A stretch of DNA of 64,000 bases from Bryoerythrophyllum caledonicum (GCA_963971425.1 OZ020524.1:13891845-13955844); one strand, 5' to 3'. Positions 1 to 11,069 are shown, numbered from the stretch's first letter. The notes: generated from the sequence alone by a model not told the origin. A program made the numbers and translations.

Positions 1-118
1 GCACGAGCAGGATCACCGTGACGACCAGCACCACGACGACCAGCACGAGCAGGATCACCGTGACGACCAGCACGTGCAAGATCACCACGACGAGCAAGAG
101 CGGCAGGACCTGTGGGAC
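1..118. repeat. Short tandem repeat, GACGACCAGCACGAGCAGGATCACC type
   Basis: A unit of about 27 bases mixing GACGACCAGCACGAGC and AGGATCACCGT recurs about four times with small variations from the first base of the window. It lies upstream of the family-A ORF and probably belongs to that unit, as related family-B units also carry minisatellites on the 5' side of their ORF. No coding role is seen. Confidence 0.7.
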
Positions 119-639
119 TTCGTTTCCACATGGTGCCGGAAGATAACTATAAAATCCGGCTAAAACAAAAAAAATAAAATTAATAGTTATGTTAGTCCGC
201 GCCAGAATACAGCCTATAGTCTCCAGGTAGAAATAAGGGCAGGTGGGTAGGACTGCAAACCCTAATTAAGCCAAAAGTTGGTAAAATCTGAGCCAGAGCA
301 GTTTCCCGAATTCCGGGGCAGTCAGTTATCCGGAACCGTCAGCCGGAACCGTTGCCATCAACTGTCATCATGATACCGTACAAACGGCCGGACTACTTAA
401 GGCTGGGGTTTGGCGGGACACTCTTTCTTCTCACTCCGTCTTCTCGTGTCGAGGCTATCTCTCTCTCTCTTTCTTTTGCTCTCATTCCCGCTCTCACAGT
501 TACGGTTTTGCTAACCGCTTGCCAATAGGGTTTGGAATTCAGACGGTTAGAACGGACGTGCGTCCGTTAGGGAGGGTCTTTGTGAGGTTGGTGCGTGCAA
601 GGACAACCTCGAGGGATTGTGAGGTAATAGGCAGGGCCC
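119..639 (+). promoter_or_regulatory. Leader/promoter-like region of family-A unit
   Basis: There is no ORF here. A TATA-like TATAAAA lies at 148-154, and a pyrimidine-rich stretch (about 420-500) with CTCTCTCTCTC resembles a plant 5' untranslated leader just before the ATG at 640. The region plausibly holds the transcription start for the 686-aa ORF. This is inferred from composition and position only. Confidence 0.35.
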
Positions 640-2700
640 ATGAAGTCTGTGCCTATAGCAAAGAAGAAGAGGACGGATAGGGATGGGCGCAGCCGGAGAG
701 ACGAAGAACCGGCTGTTGCGTTCCCACCCTTGGCACGCGTCCTCCCGGATATTCCAGAAGACTTGGAAGAGTTCAACCTGCTCAAGTCGAGGCTGAAGAC
801 GATGGGCTACGAGGGTTTACTCGAAGTTCCATGGGGCATGCGGGAGGAGGTCTACGTCCGGGAACTCATAGGCACCCCGGACGAGAAGTACAAGGGGCTG
901 ATGAGGGCCCATCCGGAAAGTTGGGGAGTCCCAGAGTGGTCCCAGGCATATGACTTCCGGGCCGGCCGCACCAAGGTAGTAGAACGGCGGGACGAGTTCC
1001 TGGCGGACGAGTTTGGTAACCCGGCGGAACCGAAGGACGGCTACAACCTGCAGGACCTTAAGCACCTGGACGCCCAGCTCGTGCTAGGGTTTTTAAACCC
1101 TATCTTCCATCCGGAAAAGCTGAAGAGGTTGGTAGCGAAGTGGGTCTGTGCCTTCTTTGGGGCATTACGGGAGAAGATAGTAGTGGATTGGGGAACACTC
1201 ATGACGGACATGATCAACCGTCTGGTGGCCAATCTCCAGAGGGTGAAGAAGACGGCAACACCCTTGGCATCCTACGTGGTGTACCTCTATGCGCACCACC
1301 AACAGCTCACCCCAGCGGAGATCCGGATGTATGACGTAGTCCTCAACTTCCAGAAGTACGGAGGGGACGAGTCTGAAGAAGGAGAGTCCGGGGAGGAGGA
1401 GCCAGCTCTGGAGGCAGCCACCACCAGCACTCCGGAAGGCCGGAAGGCCCCGAAGAGGACTCGGGGGAAAGAACCCAAGACGGAGAGCCCGGGCATCCAC
1501 AGCTCCTCCGCGTTGTCCGGAGATGACGAGTCCGGACCCTCAGAAGGGACCAGCCGGAAGAAGAGGAAGGTGGACCGGGACGACTCCAAGGGTCAGCTCA
1601 AGCTAATAGATGAGCTGACCCGCGACATTGGCTGGAGAGTTGGGATCCTCAAAGAGACCAACCACATCATCACCACTAGTGTAGAGCAGATCTTCCGGAG
1701 CTTGGGCGTCGAACGAGTGGAGGATGCAATCAACCGGGTGGAGGAACTCCGGAGCCGGGAGATGGGTAACAAAGCATTGCATACCCAGATCGCTTCTCTG
1801 TACAAGGTCAGTAATGAGAACGAGCGGAAGATGAAGCAGTATCTGGCGGAGGCAGCTCAGGCGGTGGTGGCCCGGAAATTGGTTGAGGAAAGGGCCAACG
1901 CTCCCGCAGCCGCCTTACTGGAGGTCCGGGCCTTCCTGGATATTCCGGTGGACGTGGTCAACCGGAGCCGGCTCTTCACCGAACTGGTGGAGAAGAAGGA
2001 GAAGGTCACCCGGGCCAACATCATCCGATTCCTCCTCGATCAGGCGGATAAGATGGAGCAAACCTGGGAACAAATAAAGCTGCTGATCGACAACATCGTC
2101 GTGGAATATCCGGAAGTACCCCCAGCACCTGGTCCGGAAGGTACCCCGACCACCACCTGGACTGCAGCTCCTCCGGAACCACCGACCAAGACCACGCGAG
2201 CTCCAGGAACCTCTGCGAATCCGGAGTCCCTGGATACTCCGCCACGAACCCCAACGGAAGGTATCGTGCTTCCCAACCCCAGTACGAGTGAGATTCTGAA
2301 GACGCTTCCGGATCTCCTGTCGCCACCAAATATGAGGCTGCCAGATCCTCCGACGGAAGGCGCCCTTCCGGTTGCACCTAGGTCCGTATCCCGGAGGTTG
2401 GCAGACGGACCCCGGAGCCCTTCCGGAAGCTACAGGGACTTGGTCCGGGAGACCGGGTCAGCTTCCGTGGCAAGGACCCCGGCACCTCCGGTTCCGGAAG
2501 GATCACCACAAGCACCACCTCCACCACCGGCCGCCAGTACTCCGGTGACAGTTGTTCCCCCAATATCCGAACCCTCGACCCGGAAGGCCACCCTTTCGCT
2601 AGCAACGTCGAAGAAAGCAAAAGGCAAGGCACGCGTTCCGGTAGAGATCTCTCCCTCCCGCCGGAGTGGGAGAAACCGGGGCCTAGGAGCTCCAACCTAG
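640..2700 (+). CDS. Retroelement-associated ORF A, 'putative plant transposon protein' (PF20167)-like, with coiled coil and Pro-rich tail
   Basis: This is a 686-codon frame. Residues 1-15 are basic (KSVPIAKKKRTDR), a possible nuclear signal. Residues about 35-235 form a globular part whose layout matches the ORFs at 4115 and on the minus strand at 37087: an LPDIPEDLEEF start, a GMREEVYVREL block, a GYNLQDL block, an LNPIFHPEKLKR block and a VDWGTLMTDMINRL helix. Residues 236-320 are acidic and low-complexity, with a basic KKRKVDR cluster. Residues about 320-500 are predicted coiled coil, and residues 500-686 are Pro/Ser-rich. The resemblance to PF20167 is by pattern (a helical segment before a conserved 'PFLIHLY' or 'ASYVVYLYAHH' strand) and was not searched. 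The family is known next to or downstream of gag-pol in plant retroelements, function unknown. The frame appears long and open. Confidence 0.55.
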   Translation: MKSVPIAKKKRTDRDGRSRRDEEPAVAFPPLARVLPDIPEDLEEFNLLKSRLKTMGYEGLLEVPWGMREEVYVRELIGTPDEKYKGLMRAHPESWGVPEWSQAYDFRAGRTKVVERRDEFLADEFGNPAEPKDGYNLQDLKHLDAQLVLGFLNPIFHPEKLKRLVAKWVCAFFGALREKIVVDWGTLMTDMINRLVANLQRVKKTATPLASYVVYLYAHHQQLTPAEIRMYDVVLNFQKYGGDESEEGESGEEEPALEAATTSTPEGRKAPKRTRGKEPKTESPGIHSSSALSGDDESGPSEGTSRKKRKVDRDDSKGQLKLIDELTRDIGWRVGILKETNHIITTSVEQIFRSLGVERVEDAINRVEELRSREMGNKALHTQIASLYKVSNENERKMKQYLAEAAQAVVARKLVEERANAPAAALLEVRAFLDIPVDVVNRSRLFTELVEKKEKVTRANIIRFLLDQADKMEQTWEQIKLLIDNIVVEYPEVPPAPGPEGTPTTTWTAAPPEPPTKTTRAPGTSANPESLDTPPRTPTEGIVLPNPSTSEILKTLPDLLSPPNMRLPDPPTEGALPVAPRSVSRRLADGPRSPSGSYRDLVRETGSASVARTPAPPVPEGSPQAPPPPPAASTPVTVVPPISEPSTRKATLSLATSKKAKGKARVPVEISPSRRSGRNRGLGAPT

Positions 2701-4009
2701 GATTAGTTAAGTTTTGTACTTCATTTCTTTTGTCTCAGGGTTAGAATCCGGATCCGCAGCGACTAACGATGGGGCCCCAAGTGCACCCGGCTGCTGCCGG
2801 AGTCAATAGCCTGTTCTGTAGTTAGAAAAGGGATTCCGGAGATGGAACTGTTCTGTGATTTCTGGATCTGAGATCCGATCTGGAACTTTTCCGGATTTCT
2901 CGGATCTTTTAGATAAGATCTAGCGGTCTTCCCATTGTTAGTTAGGAAGATATCTAAGTTTAGGCAAGACTTGGTAAGTACTTAGTAGTAGGGTTTTGGG
3001 CAAAACCCTTTCATCTTGTTCATTTTCACTCGGAAATATACGTTACCCTTTTTCACTAGATTTGCTACCTTGTGTTATTGTGGGACGTGTGAATCCTGTG
3101 AGTGACGGATCCATTCTTGAGGGTGTGGTTGTGTGAGGAATTCTTCCGGTCTAGAGTAACGCACTTGTTTTGCCGGAGGGGGAAGTTATCGAGGGTAGTG
3201 TCAGGAGATCGCCCGGGAGAGCTGGAGAGAACTATTGCAGAGGTGTTCCTGGTAGTCCCCAGGGTCCGGAAGTAGCCAGGAGGGGAAGAGATGAACTGCA
3301 GAAGTGTTCCTGGTAATCTCTAAGTTTGCGGAGGAAACCGCGTTAAACTGAATTCCGGTCAATACCGGAGTTCTCCCCTAAGATAGGAAAAAGCCTGATG
3401 CCAATACCTAGATAAATTAACCATAGCAAACCGTGGGTCTCTGTTCCGGAGATTTACAATCATACCCCCCAGAATGCCGTTGTAGCCGGGTTAGTCTCTG
3501 TGTGACCGCATCCGGAAGGCCATCCGGATGATGTGAGAGCCGAAGTCCGGTAGCAGCAATCGAATTACTAGTTAGCATAGTAGGAAGAGTGGAGTTCGGT
3601 CACTATAAGTTCCGGACAGTGGGTGCCTAGCCACTTTAAGTCACAGGGTAGTGGGAAACCCAGCCACTTGTACCAAACAGGGTCAGTGGACTTCGGCCAC
3701 TCGTTTAAAAACTCCAGGAGACTCTCTGAGGAGGAACAGAGACTAATCAAACCGCCCTCCTGATTTTCGGAATCTCTTCTCCGGAAACCATTGTATAACA
3801 TCCGGATCCGGATAGATCCGGATCTAACCTAAGTGATGAAGAACTATAGCTAACTCATAATCAAATTGCTTAGGTAAGCTTAGTAATCCGGAGTATTGGA
3901 AGAAGATATTTAGGTCTATGTGGGAACGAAACCGGAGCGGTTACTTTGGGAAGCTCTTAGTGACGATTAGGAGCATTCCGGAGGAATATTGTCTCTACGA
4001 ACTGCAACA
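2701..4009 (+). other. Non-coding tail of family-A unit (candidate LTR 3' region)
   Basis: No credible gene. CCGGA/TCCGG words are frequent throughout. The stretch is closely related to the reverse complement of 62070-63413, which follows the other family-A ORF. An antisense frame at 3568-3801 has a counterpart at 62242-62505, but that follows from the shared sequence and is not taken as a gene. The 3' boundary ...GAACTGCAACA is at 4009. Confidence 0.55.
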
Positions 4010-4114
4010 GGACCTCACCGGCAGGACCTCGCCGGAAGAGTGCGGACCTCTCAGGCGGGGTGCAAACCGAGGAGGAGAGAAGAAGGCCGGAGCAGGATCT
4101 GTGCGAGCGAAAGC

Positions 4115-4951
4115 ATGGCTCTTTCAGTGGTGAGAGATATCTCTCCTCTTGTTCCGAAGGATCCTCTTGAGTTCACAGATCTCAAAGAAGACCTTCTCCG
4201 CATGGGATGTCTCTCCCTCCTCGAGTTTTGCTGGGGGTTTTGTATCGAGTCCACGGTGCAAGAGCTGCGTCAGGACCCCTTGCCAGAGCCGGAGCGAGAT
4301 AGTATCCGCGCTTGCCCCGAACGGTGGACAATGGGGAGGTGGCAGGAGGTGTACGGATTTCCACGCCAGGGCGCGGGATGGACGAGTTTGAAGAAGGAGG
4401 AGTATGCCAAGGGGAGGTTCGGGGCCAAGGACGCCAAGAACGGCTACGCGTTGCAAGACTGCGTAGACCCCCGTGCCAAACGGGTCTTCTCATTTCTTGT
4501 ACCCATCTTGTACCGTGAGAGACCCAACCGGGTCACCGTCACTTTGGCTAACACGTTGTATGGAGCTTACTTGGGGGAGAGGACGGTGAACTGGGCCATC
4601 ATCGTGAAAGAGGTAGTGTTCAGGTTGGCCAAGAGTGTGGGGAGCACCAGGCGTTCTCCCATCTGTCCATTCCTGATCCATCTCTATCACCACTTCAAGG
4701 AGACTACCACGGATGAGGATGTGGTGTATGGGACCCAACTTATGTTGAGGAAGTTCGAGGGAACAGAGTCGGAGCACGAGCCAGGATCGGAGGGAGGGAG
4801 CAGCTCATCTTAGTCAGAGGAGGAGGCACCACCACCCCTCAAGCGACAGAGGCAGCACCAAGGTGGAGCTCCTTCGACACGGACCCGTGGAGCTATTCGA
4901 GCGGCAGCCACCGGTTCAGCTCTACTCGGAGGTAAGACTTACAAGGCCTCC
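4115..4951 (+). CDS. Family-B retroelement ORF, first part (PF20167-like)
   Basis: Reading starts at the ATG at 4115 (MALSVVRDIS...). This start is preferred over upstream in-frame sites because it aligns with the start of the minus-strand homologue (MASHLVPSGKK...). Visible blocks shared with that homologue are LLRMGCLSLLEFCWGF, RACPERWTMGRWQEVYGF, AKNGYALQDC, RVTVTLANTLYG and VNWAIIVKEVVFRL, then CPFLIHLYHHFKET and an acidic stretch. They agree with ORF A in order and spacing. The coding region is interrupted by the 16.5-kb MULE and resumes at 21449. It is a decayed copy. The function of the family is unknown. Confidence 0.55.
4943..4951 (+). repeat. Left 9-bp target-site duplication AAGGCCTCC
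   Basis: AAGGCCTCC here is repeated at 21440-21448, exactly flanking the terminal inverted repeats. A 9-bp duplication is the norm for Mutator-like elements. Confidence 0.9.
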
Positions 4952-5003
4952 GGACGAAGCTATTTTGCGAGCGTAGAGCGGTGAGCAGTGAGCGGTGAGT
5001 GGT
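4952..5003 (+). repeat. Left terminal inverted repeat of MULE 1
   Basis: It begins GGACGAAGCTATTTTGCGAG and runs into degenerate GCGGTGAGCAGTGAGCGGTG repeats. It pairs with 21390-21439 and also matches the reversed right end of MULE 2 (45990 leftward, GAACGAAGCTATTTTGTGAG), which defines one TIR family. Confidence 0.85.
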
Positions 5004-5299
5004 AAGTTTTGAGATGTTTTGATTAAAATGTAACTTTAAGCAGTAAGCTTAGGGTATTTTAGGACTAACCGTACTTTTTGAATTTTTTTTTCTAAACTTA
5101 GTTAATATTGGGACCTATGACCGTCGACAATTAAGGGTTCTGATACAGAAAAAAATATAAATATATCAGTGAAAAATCTGGTAAATGTGGTAAATTGAAC
5201 ATTTGGAATTATGATCGTGTACAATGAGGGCCTACGGCCGTGAGAAATTTGAATACTACCTAGGGTGTAGTGATTTAGAAACATTCTAGATTAGTAAAT

Positions 5300-5545
5300 G
5301 GATTTTCACTGTATTAGAGTTGGGATAACATATAATTTTAGTCAAATGCGCATGTAGTATACTTTAAAATGAAATTTTCTGTATCACTAAGATGAGGCAT
5401 ACTGTATTAGTTATATGATATCACTTACTGTTTCACTGAATGGGTCTTACTGTTTTAGTAAATTGAGACTTACTGTATCAGTAATAAATAACTTACTGTC
5501 TCAAGTCAAAGACGAATTGTTTCAGTATATTGAGAATTATACGTA
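5300..5545. repeat. Subterminal ACTGTWTYASTR-type repeats in MULE 1
   Basis: Short direct motifs of the form TACTGTATTAG, TACTGTTTCAC, TACTGTTTTAG, TACTGTATCAG and TACTGTCTCAA recur every 25-35 bases between the left TIR and the transposase 3' end. Clustered subterminal motifs are typical transposase-binding regions in plant DNA transposons; binding here is inference. The stretch holds no gene. Confidence 0.5.
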
Positions 5546-5684
5546 CTCTAAAGGGGTCAATCAACTTTGGAACAGTGAAATACATGTGGTGAGTCAAATA
5601 TCTTGTAGTGGCCCTTTTAGTCTCACTACATCATGATTATAACAAATCCTCCATACATATGTTTCTCTGAAGAAACTGAAAACT

Positions 5685-8600
5685 CTAAGATTCAAGGTAC
5701 TTCAGTAAACCACCCTTCAAAACTCGCTTCACTTCGTTGAAGCTAAAACTAGCTGCATGAATGAACGTGTCTGATTCTGAGTCCAAACCACACACTACAG
5801 TCAACAAATAGTACAAATGCTTACAGTTGGCCCATTGACCCCGTTTTCCAATTGCTTTAGTCGCCATCTCCTTGAAGTTAGGACAACTGCATGCTGGCAG
5901 CTGCGAAATTGTCAAGTAGTATTGCTGTACCTTTGGAGGCGTGCCGAAATCCAATGAGACAATGCATCCTAAGGCAGGTGCTGGAAGCATGCACAATTTG
6001 CGCACTCTGCCTTTTAGTGATAGGGTTGAGGCACAATTATTGGCGTGCTTTATTGATGGGGCCATCTTGTTGCGCCGAATCAACTTCCCTGAACGCCGGG
6101 TGGGAAACTCATCCGGATATGCAGGAGTCGTGTAGCTTGCTAAGTCCACAGGCAACGGGTGGTCCTGAAAAAGTCTTGTAGGTGTCATCTCCTTCCGCTG
6201 GGGCAATCTAAAGCGTGCATTTTCTAAAGAGAGGATCTCTTTGCAGGTAAAGTTGGTCCCCAACTTAACTGGCCATACCTCTGGAACGCTCGGCACTGAG
6301 AGAACCCACTTCCTCTTTGAGCCCTTGACGCATCTCTCAATATCGTCGTTGCAAAAGAAGAAGTCCATGGGGTCGGTCCTATTCTCCCGATAGTTCTTCA
6401 TGAGGCCCGAGTAGGTAGGTGCAGCGATGCTCTTCTTGTCTTGTACAATCGGAGCAACGCACTTCTTCTTGGTGATTGCTTGTAGAGCAAAACAAGCCTT
6501 CGCAGATGTCTTAGGCAGAAGTGCGATGTGCCACTGGGCAGGGTTGCATGCTGTCTCCTCAATTGCGGTGACGTGGTACCGATCGACCTGCTGCGGAGCG
6601 TCGTCTGATGGAAGTTGCGGACCCCCCTCATCTGTAGTTGTGGGAGAATCAGGAGTTATCACAGGAGGTGGAGAGTCGTTCAGTCGGGCAGATCTGGTTT
6701 GGACGCGTGGTCGGGATATACTGATCTTATCTGGCCTGTGCGATTCACGTTCGTCACCAAAAGCAGTATCTGATTTACGCTTCAGAGAAACAAACACCTC
6801 TTCCCCTTTGAGGTGGGGAGTCCTCGTGCACCACTCGTCACCACCAGGCATCTTCAAGATGGCCTCATGAAGCGGTTTGGAGTTTCCTGTTTTTGCGGCT
6901 GACCTCTGAGCACGCCTCAGCTTCAATTCCTCCCTCGACGGTCCAGTACTAGGGTTCTCTCCCTTCAGGAATTGGTAATATGCTGAGCACTGCATGAAGG
7001 CACGCACGAAGTCATCGACTGTTACCACATATAGGTCGCTGCCTCTATCGCATGATTACTGCTTCCACTTGTTATGAATAGATTCAGCAAGGTTACAGGA
7101 CGGCATTTCCGCTAGTTCGTCTTCATTGAGATCGTGCAATATGAATACACTCCCATATTAGAATAATGGTGGAATTAATGTAGTTGTACTATACAGAATG
7201 AACGATAGAGGAAATATAGAGGGAAACCCAGACTTACCAATTCCATAAATCCACCCCACTGGCGGTAACGGAAATGCCAGAAGGCCAGCCAGAGCTCCAG
7301 CCGAGGAAGCGCTTGTTCAGTTGCTGCACCAGATGACATCCACCATGCCCGAATTGCGAGATACTTTGTCTCAGCCTCCGCCATCGATATTGCATTCTTG
7401 TATTGCTGGCATAGTCTTCGATGCTGTGATTGCAGGTCTTGACGGATATCGACCTTGGTATGTTTCTCCAAGGACTGCGTTCAATGGAAAAGACAAGTCT
7501 TTTCTCTGTCCACCATCTTTTCAGACGCATCTCCACTTCCATATATGATTCGAACCGCATTCCAGTTGGCTTGTGCACTGTCGGCCATGAAACCTTTGAA
7601 ATTGACATTGTCCACTCCATGCGCAGCTATGAGGGCGTTGAGGTTCTTCCATACGACTGACTGGGCTGCAACATCTTCGGACTGCATGTCGCATACTGCA
7701 ATTGTCATCACAAGGCAATATGTGGAATCGTACACATGGCAAGCCATTGACGTCCACGACCTGATCCGTTTGACATGGTCAAACATTATCCAAGAGTTCT
7801 CAAGGTCACCACCAGTTTGCATTTGTTTCACCAGGTCAACTCCGCTGCCCGGTCCAACTTCAGACATCTTGAAGACAAAGACCTTGTCCATGTCCGCCCC
7901 TTGCCCTGGAAACTTATTCTGCTACACGAACTTCCAGTTGCTAGCACCGCGTAACTTGGTAATACTGTCCATGACTCCAAAGCGACGGATAGTCCTGAAC
8001 GTGGTGACTCCGTTACGAATGTTGGGCGAGGTGAGGTGCTTACAACGATCAAAAATACCTTGCAGCTCGTCCAGCTCCAAGATCTTCTGTGGTTCTCCTT
8101 CTTTAGCAAGGAGGAGTGGGCCCAGTACTTCCTTAGCAGTTTCAAGCACAATAGCCGAGCGAGTGGCTGATGCGGTGCGTTCGACTTGCTCCCCAATCAA
8201 GTTGTCTGTCAGTTCGATGAAGTCTCGATGATCACCTGACTTGACGGGATGGTCGTGAGATCCCAAGTGCACACAAGCCCTCGTAATGTGAGGTGAGGAA
8301 GTAACATAGTAGATCTTAGCAGGGCAGACAGCAACACAAGTAGGAGGGACGTTACAGGATTTGCAAACAACTGTCAAACCAGTGGGAGGCTTGGACCCCT
8401 CCTCAAACACCTTCTCAGACAATCCTTCCCACTCTCTCTCATTCACTATGGAAGTCCTTTGGTCTCGCTGAAGATACTCACAGTCACGGTTGTCGCAACG
8501 GAGGTGGCCTAAACAAGAGGATGTACGAAACAAAAGATTCAGATCATTCTGAATATTGGATGTAATGGTGCGAGACCAAGCATGGCCATCCTACCGTCTA

Positions 8601-9346
8601 TCCATTCCACGAAGCTGCTTGGCCTTTGTGTTCTGGCCATGGTCACCTAAAGGTGGAAATTCGAAGATAACGTCCCCATCGTAACAAGGGGGGAGGTAAT
8701 CAACCTGCTGGAGTTTGATTGCATCAAAGTTAATTCGAGATAACACACTTTTGGAACGTTTACGAGCTCCAAGGCGCATTAAAGAATGAATGATACTGAC
8801 AACAAGACTTGCCACAACCTTGGACTGACCAGGATGACGAGACGGACTAACTGGAGGAGTTGTTTCCTTCCGAACTACATGTGGAGACATCGCGGCTTGG
8901 GCTTTACTCTCTGATCTTAGAATTTCAACCTCATTGTCGGAATCATCACTCAACTCATAAATTGTTTCATGACCGGGCTCAATTTTGACCCTAGACAACA
9001 TTGGTCTCTCAATGCTAACAGTGGACGTCTCTCTAGGTGTTAGTAGTTCAGTCGAACCATCTAACACAGACTCTGAGACTCCATATACACGATATTTTCC
9101 GGGCTTGAGCAACCAGAACGATCCGACTTCATTCTCTCCTCTAGTCTGACCAACTGCATGTGAAAGTAGACCGGTTTGATCGTCAAAAACTTCTTCGACA
9201 AAGATAGTGTCCTCACGAAACTGAAACCTCAAACTTAATGTTGTACAAGTGGCTGTAGCATGACCGTCTTCACCTAATGGAAAAAGGACCGGAACAGAAT
9301 GATGATCAGCACAAACAATGGCCATAGTATTCCACACTGAAACCAT
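5685..9346 (-). pseudogene. MULE transposase (decayed), SWIM zinc finger at C-terminus
   Basis: It is read from the ATG at 9346 down to 5685. The first exon (9346-7238) encodes an acidic, poorly conserved N-terminus, a Cys/His-rich segment (SSCLGHLRCDNRDCEYL, then CKSCNVPPTC), and a DDE-type MULE core with CDMQSED, GFMADSAQANW and TCLFH blocks. A GTAAGT donor follows at 7237, and the second exon starts at 7133 (LNEDELAEMPSCNLAE). A SWIM finger, C-S-C then C-K-H, lies near the 3' end (about 5810-5895). Compared with the open copy at 42055-45203 there are four in-frame stops (8591-8593, 7922-7924, 7481-7483, 7056-7058), and the intron acceptor reads AC rather than AG. It would cut and join element ends if active. 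This copy should not make full protein. Confidence 0.85.
7134..7237 (-). other. Intron of MULE 1 transposase with mutated acceptor
   Basis: The position matches the 95-base intron of the MULE 2 transposase. The donor GTAAGT is intact. The base pair before exon 2 is AC where AG is expected, placed by aligning the exon 2 start (DLNEDEL here, DLTEEEL in MULE 2). Confidence 0.65.
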
Positions 9347-9846
9347 GAACCACTGAATTCAATTCGCATCTAGTGAAGGACTTGAACAACAGTTTGACAC
9401 AACAAGTACACTGAACATTGAAATGGCAAGAATATATAACAAGAAAGGAATTACAGTGTAAACTGGTTATTCTATGTCACAATAAGAGGAATTTAAGAAG
9501 TTAATAGAGAGTCCTGCAGATTAAGCTGAAAGACGGTTGCCAAAGAACAATTTTAGATGTGAGTCCGAGATATGTAAGAAATCGATATCCGTCTTAAACA
9601 TACTTTACCAATATAAATATTGCTTTAGAAGTGGTTCTATCATACACACTCAAAAGCTGTTATATTTAACTGTTTTCAAATAGTAGAATCCAAGTACAGG
9701 CATACAATCTAAACATTGATGGTTATAATATAGATTAGCAAATCGGGTCATATGAATGACGGCTTCCACGAATAATGTGGAGAGCATGATAATAGCCACG
9801 AAATATTAAATTCCATACATCAGAAAGTACGAATGCTATATTGTCA
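9347..9846. other. AT-rich gap inside MULE 1
   Basis: I see no gene, RNA or repeat here. It separates the transposase start from the small upstream minus-strand ORF and is likely transposase 5' leader or intron sequence. Confidence 0.4.
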
Positions 9847-10302
9847 TTAACGACGAATACGCTTATAGGAACCTTTGGCATTATTGTCACCGTTGTTGTT
9901 ATGACAATGGTCAGTATTTGAACTATGAACTGCAGTGCATACTGCTGAGCCAAGTTTCCGATCTTTGGGACGTGGGGTACTCCTTAATAGAGATCTTGAG
10001 TATGTGCCTGGTTTTATAACCCCTACTTTTGAGGAGGCATGACTCTTGAGCATAGACTTGACATCTCTCCGGGTTGTTTCATCCGCCTGCAACGATGGAG
10101 TCCGTTGATCTGGACTGTGAATCACGTCCGCCGGTGTAACCGCGCAGTCAGTTGGGTTGGCAATCTTCATGTTGTTGTTGTCTGAAACTCCGATACAAAC
10201 AAAAGGTCCATGAAAACCATCTATAGATAACATGCAGTTAATTTCAGATGACCTAGGAGATCTTGTACAAGCAAGGCATGGAAGACTTGAGCCAGTTTCC
10301 AT
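9847..10302 (-). CDS. Hypothetical 151-aa ORF upstream of MULE 1 transposase
   Basis: An ATG-initiated frame of 151 codons. I do not recognise it. It has a Cys-Leu-Ala-Cys near residue 10, a hydrophobic GFHGPFVCIGV segment, then a Ser/Thr/Lys-rich region ending in a basic tail (KGSYKRIRR). It is co-oriented with the transposase and could be an upstream exon of it or a second MULE ORF. MULE 2 has lost this part, so there is no in-window comparison. Coding status is uncertain. Confidence 0.25.
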   Translation of the reverse strand: METGSSLPCLACTRSPRSSEINCMLSIDGFHGPFVCIGVSDNNNMKIANPTDCAVTPADVIHSPDQRTPSLQADETTRRDVKSMLKSHASSKVGVIKPGTYSRSLLRSTPRPKDRKLGSAVCTAVHSSNTDHCHNNNGDNNAKGSYKRIRR

Positions 10303-10727
10303 TGGAACAGGAGATGGGGAGGAGAGGAAGGTATGGGTAAAAGTACTCGATAATTATATACGCCTAGGGTGGACCCTAATCTATGGCAACCTTGGTTATA
10401 TCAATTAATAGTCAATACTTATTTATGCCATTCCTGGACAACCTGTTTAGCAAGGATTAGAATGTACTAAAATACTAGTGAAAAATTTATCGCCATAAAT
10501 ATCTGACATGGCAGGATACGATTATCAAGATTAGATTTGAGCGCCGGCTTTGATAGTGAATTATTTGAGTGAGGATTAACTCTAACAACCTATCTCAAAT
10601 AATTTAAGAAACTGTAGATTAACTAAATATATCTACGAGAATGTGAACATAATGATCGGGCATTGATGTAAATTATGATAGACTTGACAATGATAAATAG
10701 GATCTCTTTGCTTCAATATTGTGAGAG

Positions 10728-11069
10728 ATGATCACTAGATCGAGAGCGATAGCAGATAGAGAAGTGAGGAGGACTATAGAGAGACAGAGGCGTTTTGAGA
10801 GAAGGCAAAGGATAGAATCAAGAGAGAGCTTAGTGACGCCGTACTATTTGCGGCCAACAATGGATAGACGAGGGGGTCATTTATCGAGGGGTACTGGTAG
10901 AGGTTCCAAAGGGGATAAGACGTTTGATGTCTCAGCAGTAGCTCCCATCGTTTTATTTCCAGTATCAGAGGAAGACAACCCAGTTGACAATGGGGGCAGT
11001 GAGGTGTTGTATATTTTTATTCCTAAAGATGTTCTTTTTTGTGCATTCGTAATGTTAACTTCTATCTAG
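10728..11069 (+). CDS. Hypothetical Arg-rich 113-aa ORF, possible first exon of the cargo gene
   Basis: It starts at an ATG shortly after the divergent promoter region. Residues 1-40 are very basic (RSRAIADREVRRTIERQRRF), suggesting nucleic-acid binding or a nuclear signal. A potential donor GAG|GTGTTG at 11003/11004 would end an exon in phase 0, which fits the phase of the next candidate exon (11366-11488). No homologue is recognised. Confidence 0.3.
   Translation: MITRSRAIADREVRRTIERQRRFERRQRIESRESLVTPYYLRPTMDRRGGHLSRGTGRGSKGDKTFDVSAVAPIVLFPVSEEDNPVDNGGSEVLYIFIPKDVLFCAFVMLTSI

Larger units (their letters stand above)
1..4009 (+). mobile_element. LTR-class retroelement unit, family A (3' portion, fossil)
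   Basis: This segment is a leader, a PF20167-like ORF and a 1.3-kb tail ending ...CTGCAACA at 4009. The right boundary rests on a second copy on the minus strand (62070 to the window end). Its tail is similar to 2701-4009 and stops at the same CTGCAACA, with different DNA beyond it. A terminal CA is usual for LTRs. The left end is outside the window, so no target duplication can be tested. The unit sits just before the family-B leader, so it probably inserted into family-B DNA. Whether the whole unit is a long LTR carrying an ORF, or the 3' end of a longer element, is not settled by this copy alone. Confidence 0.6.

Noticed and set aside
3568-3801. Antisense frame with a counterpart at 62242-62505
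   Set aside because: The similarity follows from the two related retroelement tails; the frames start and end differently and show no domain.
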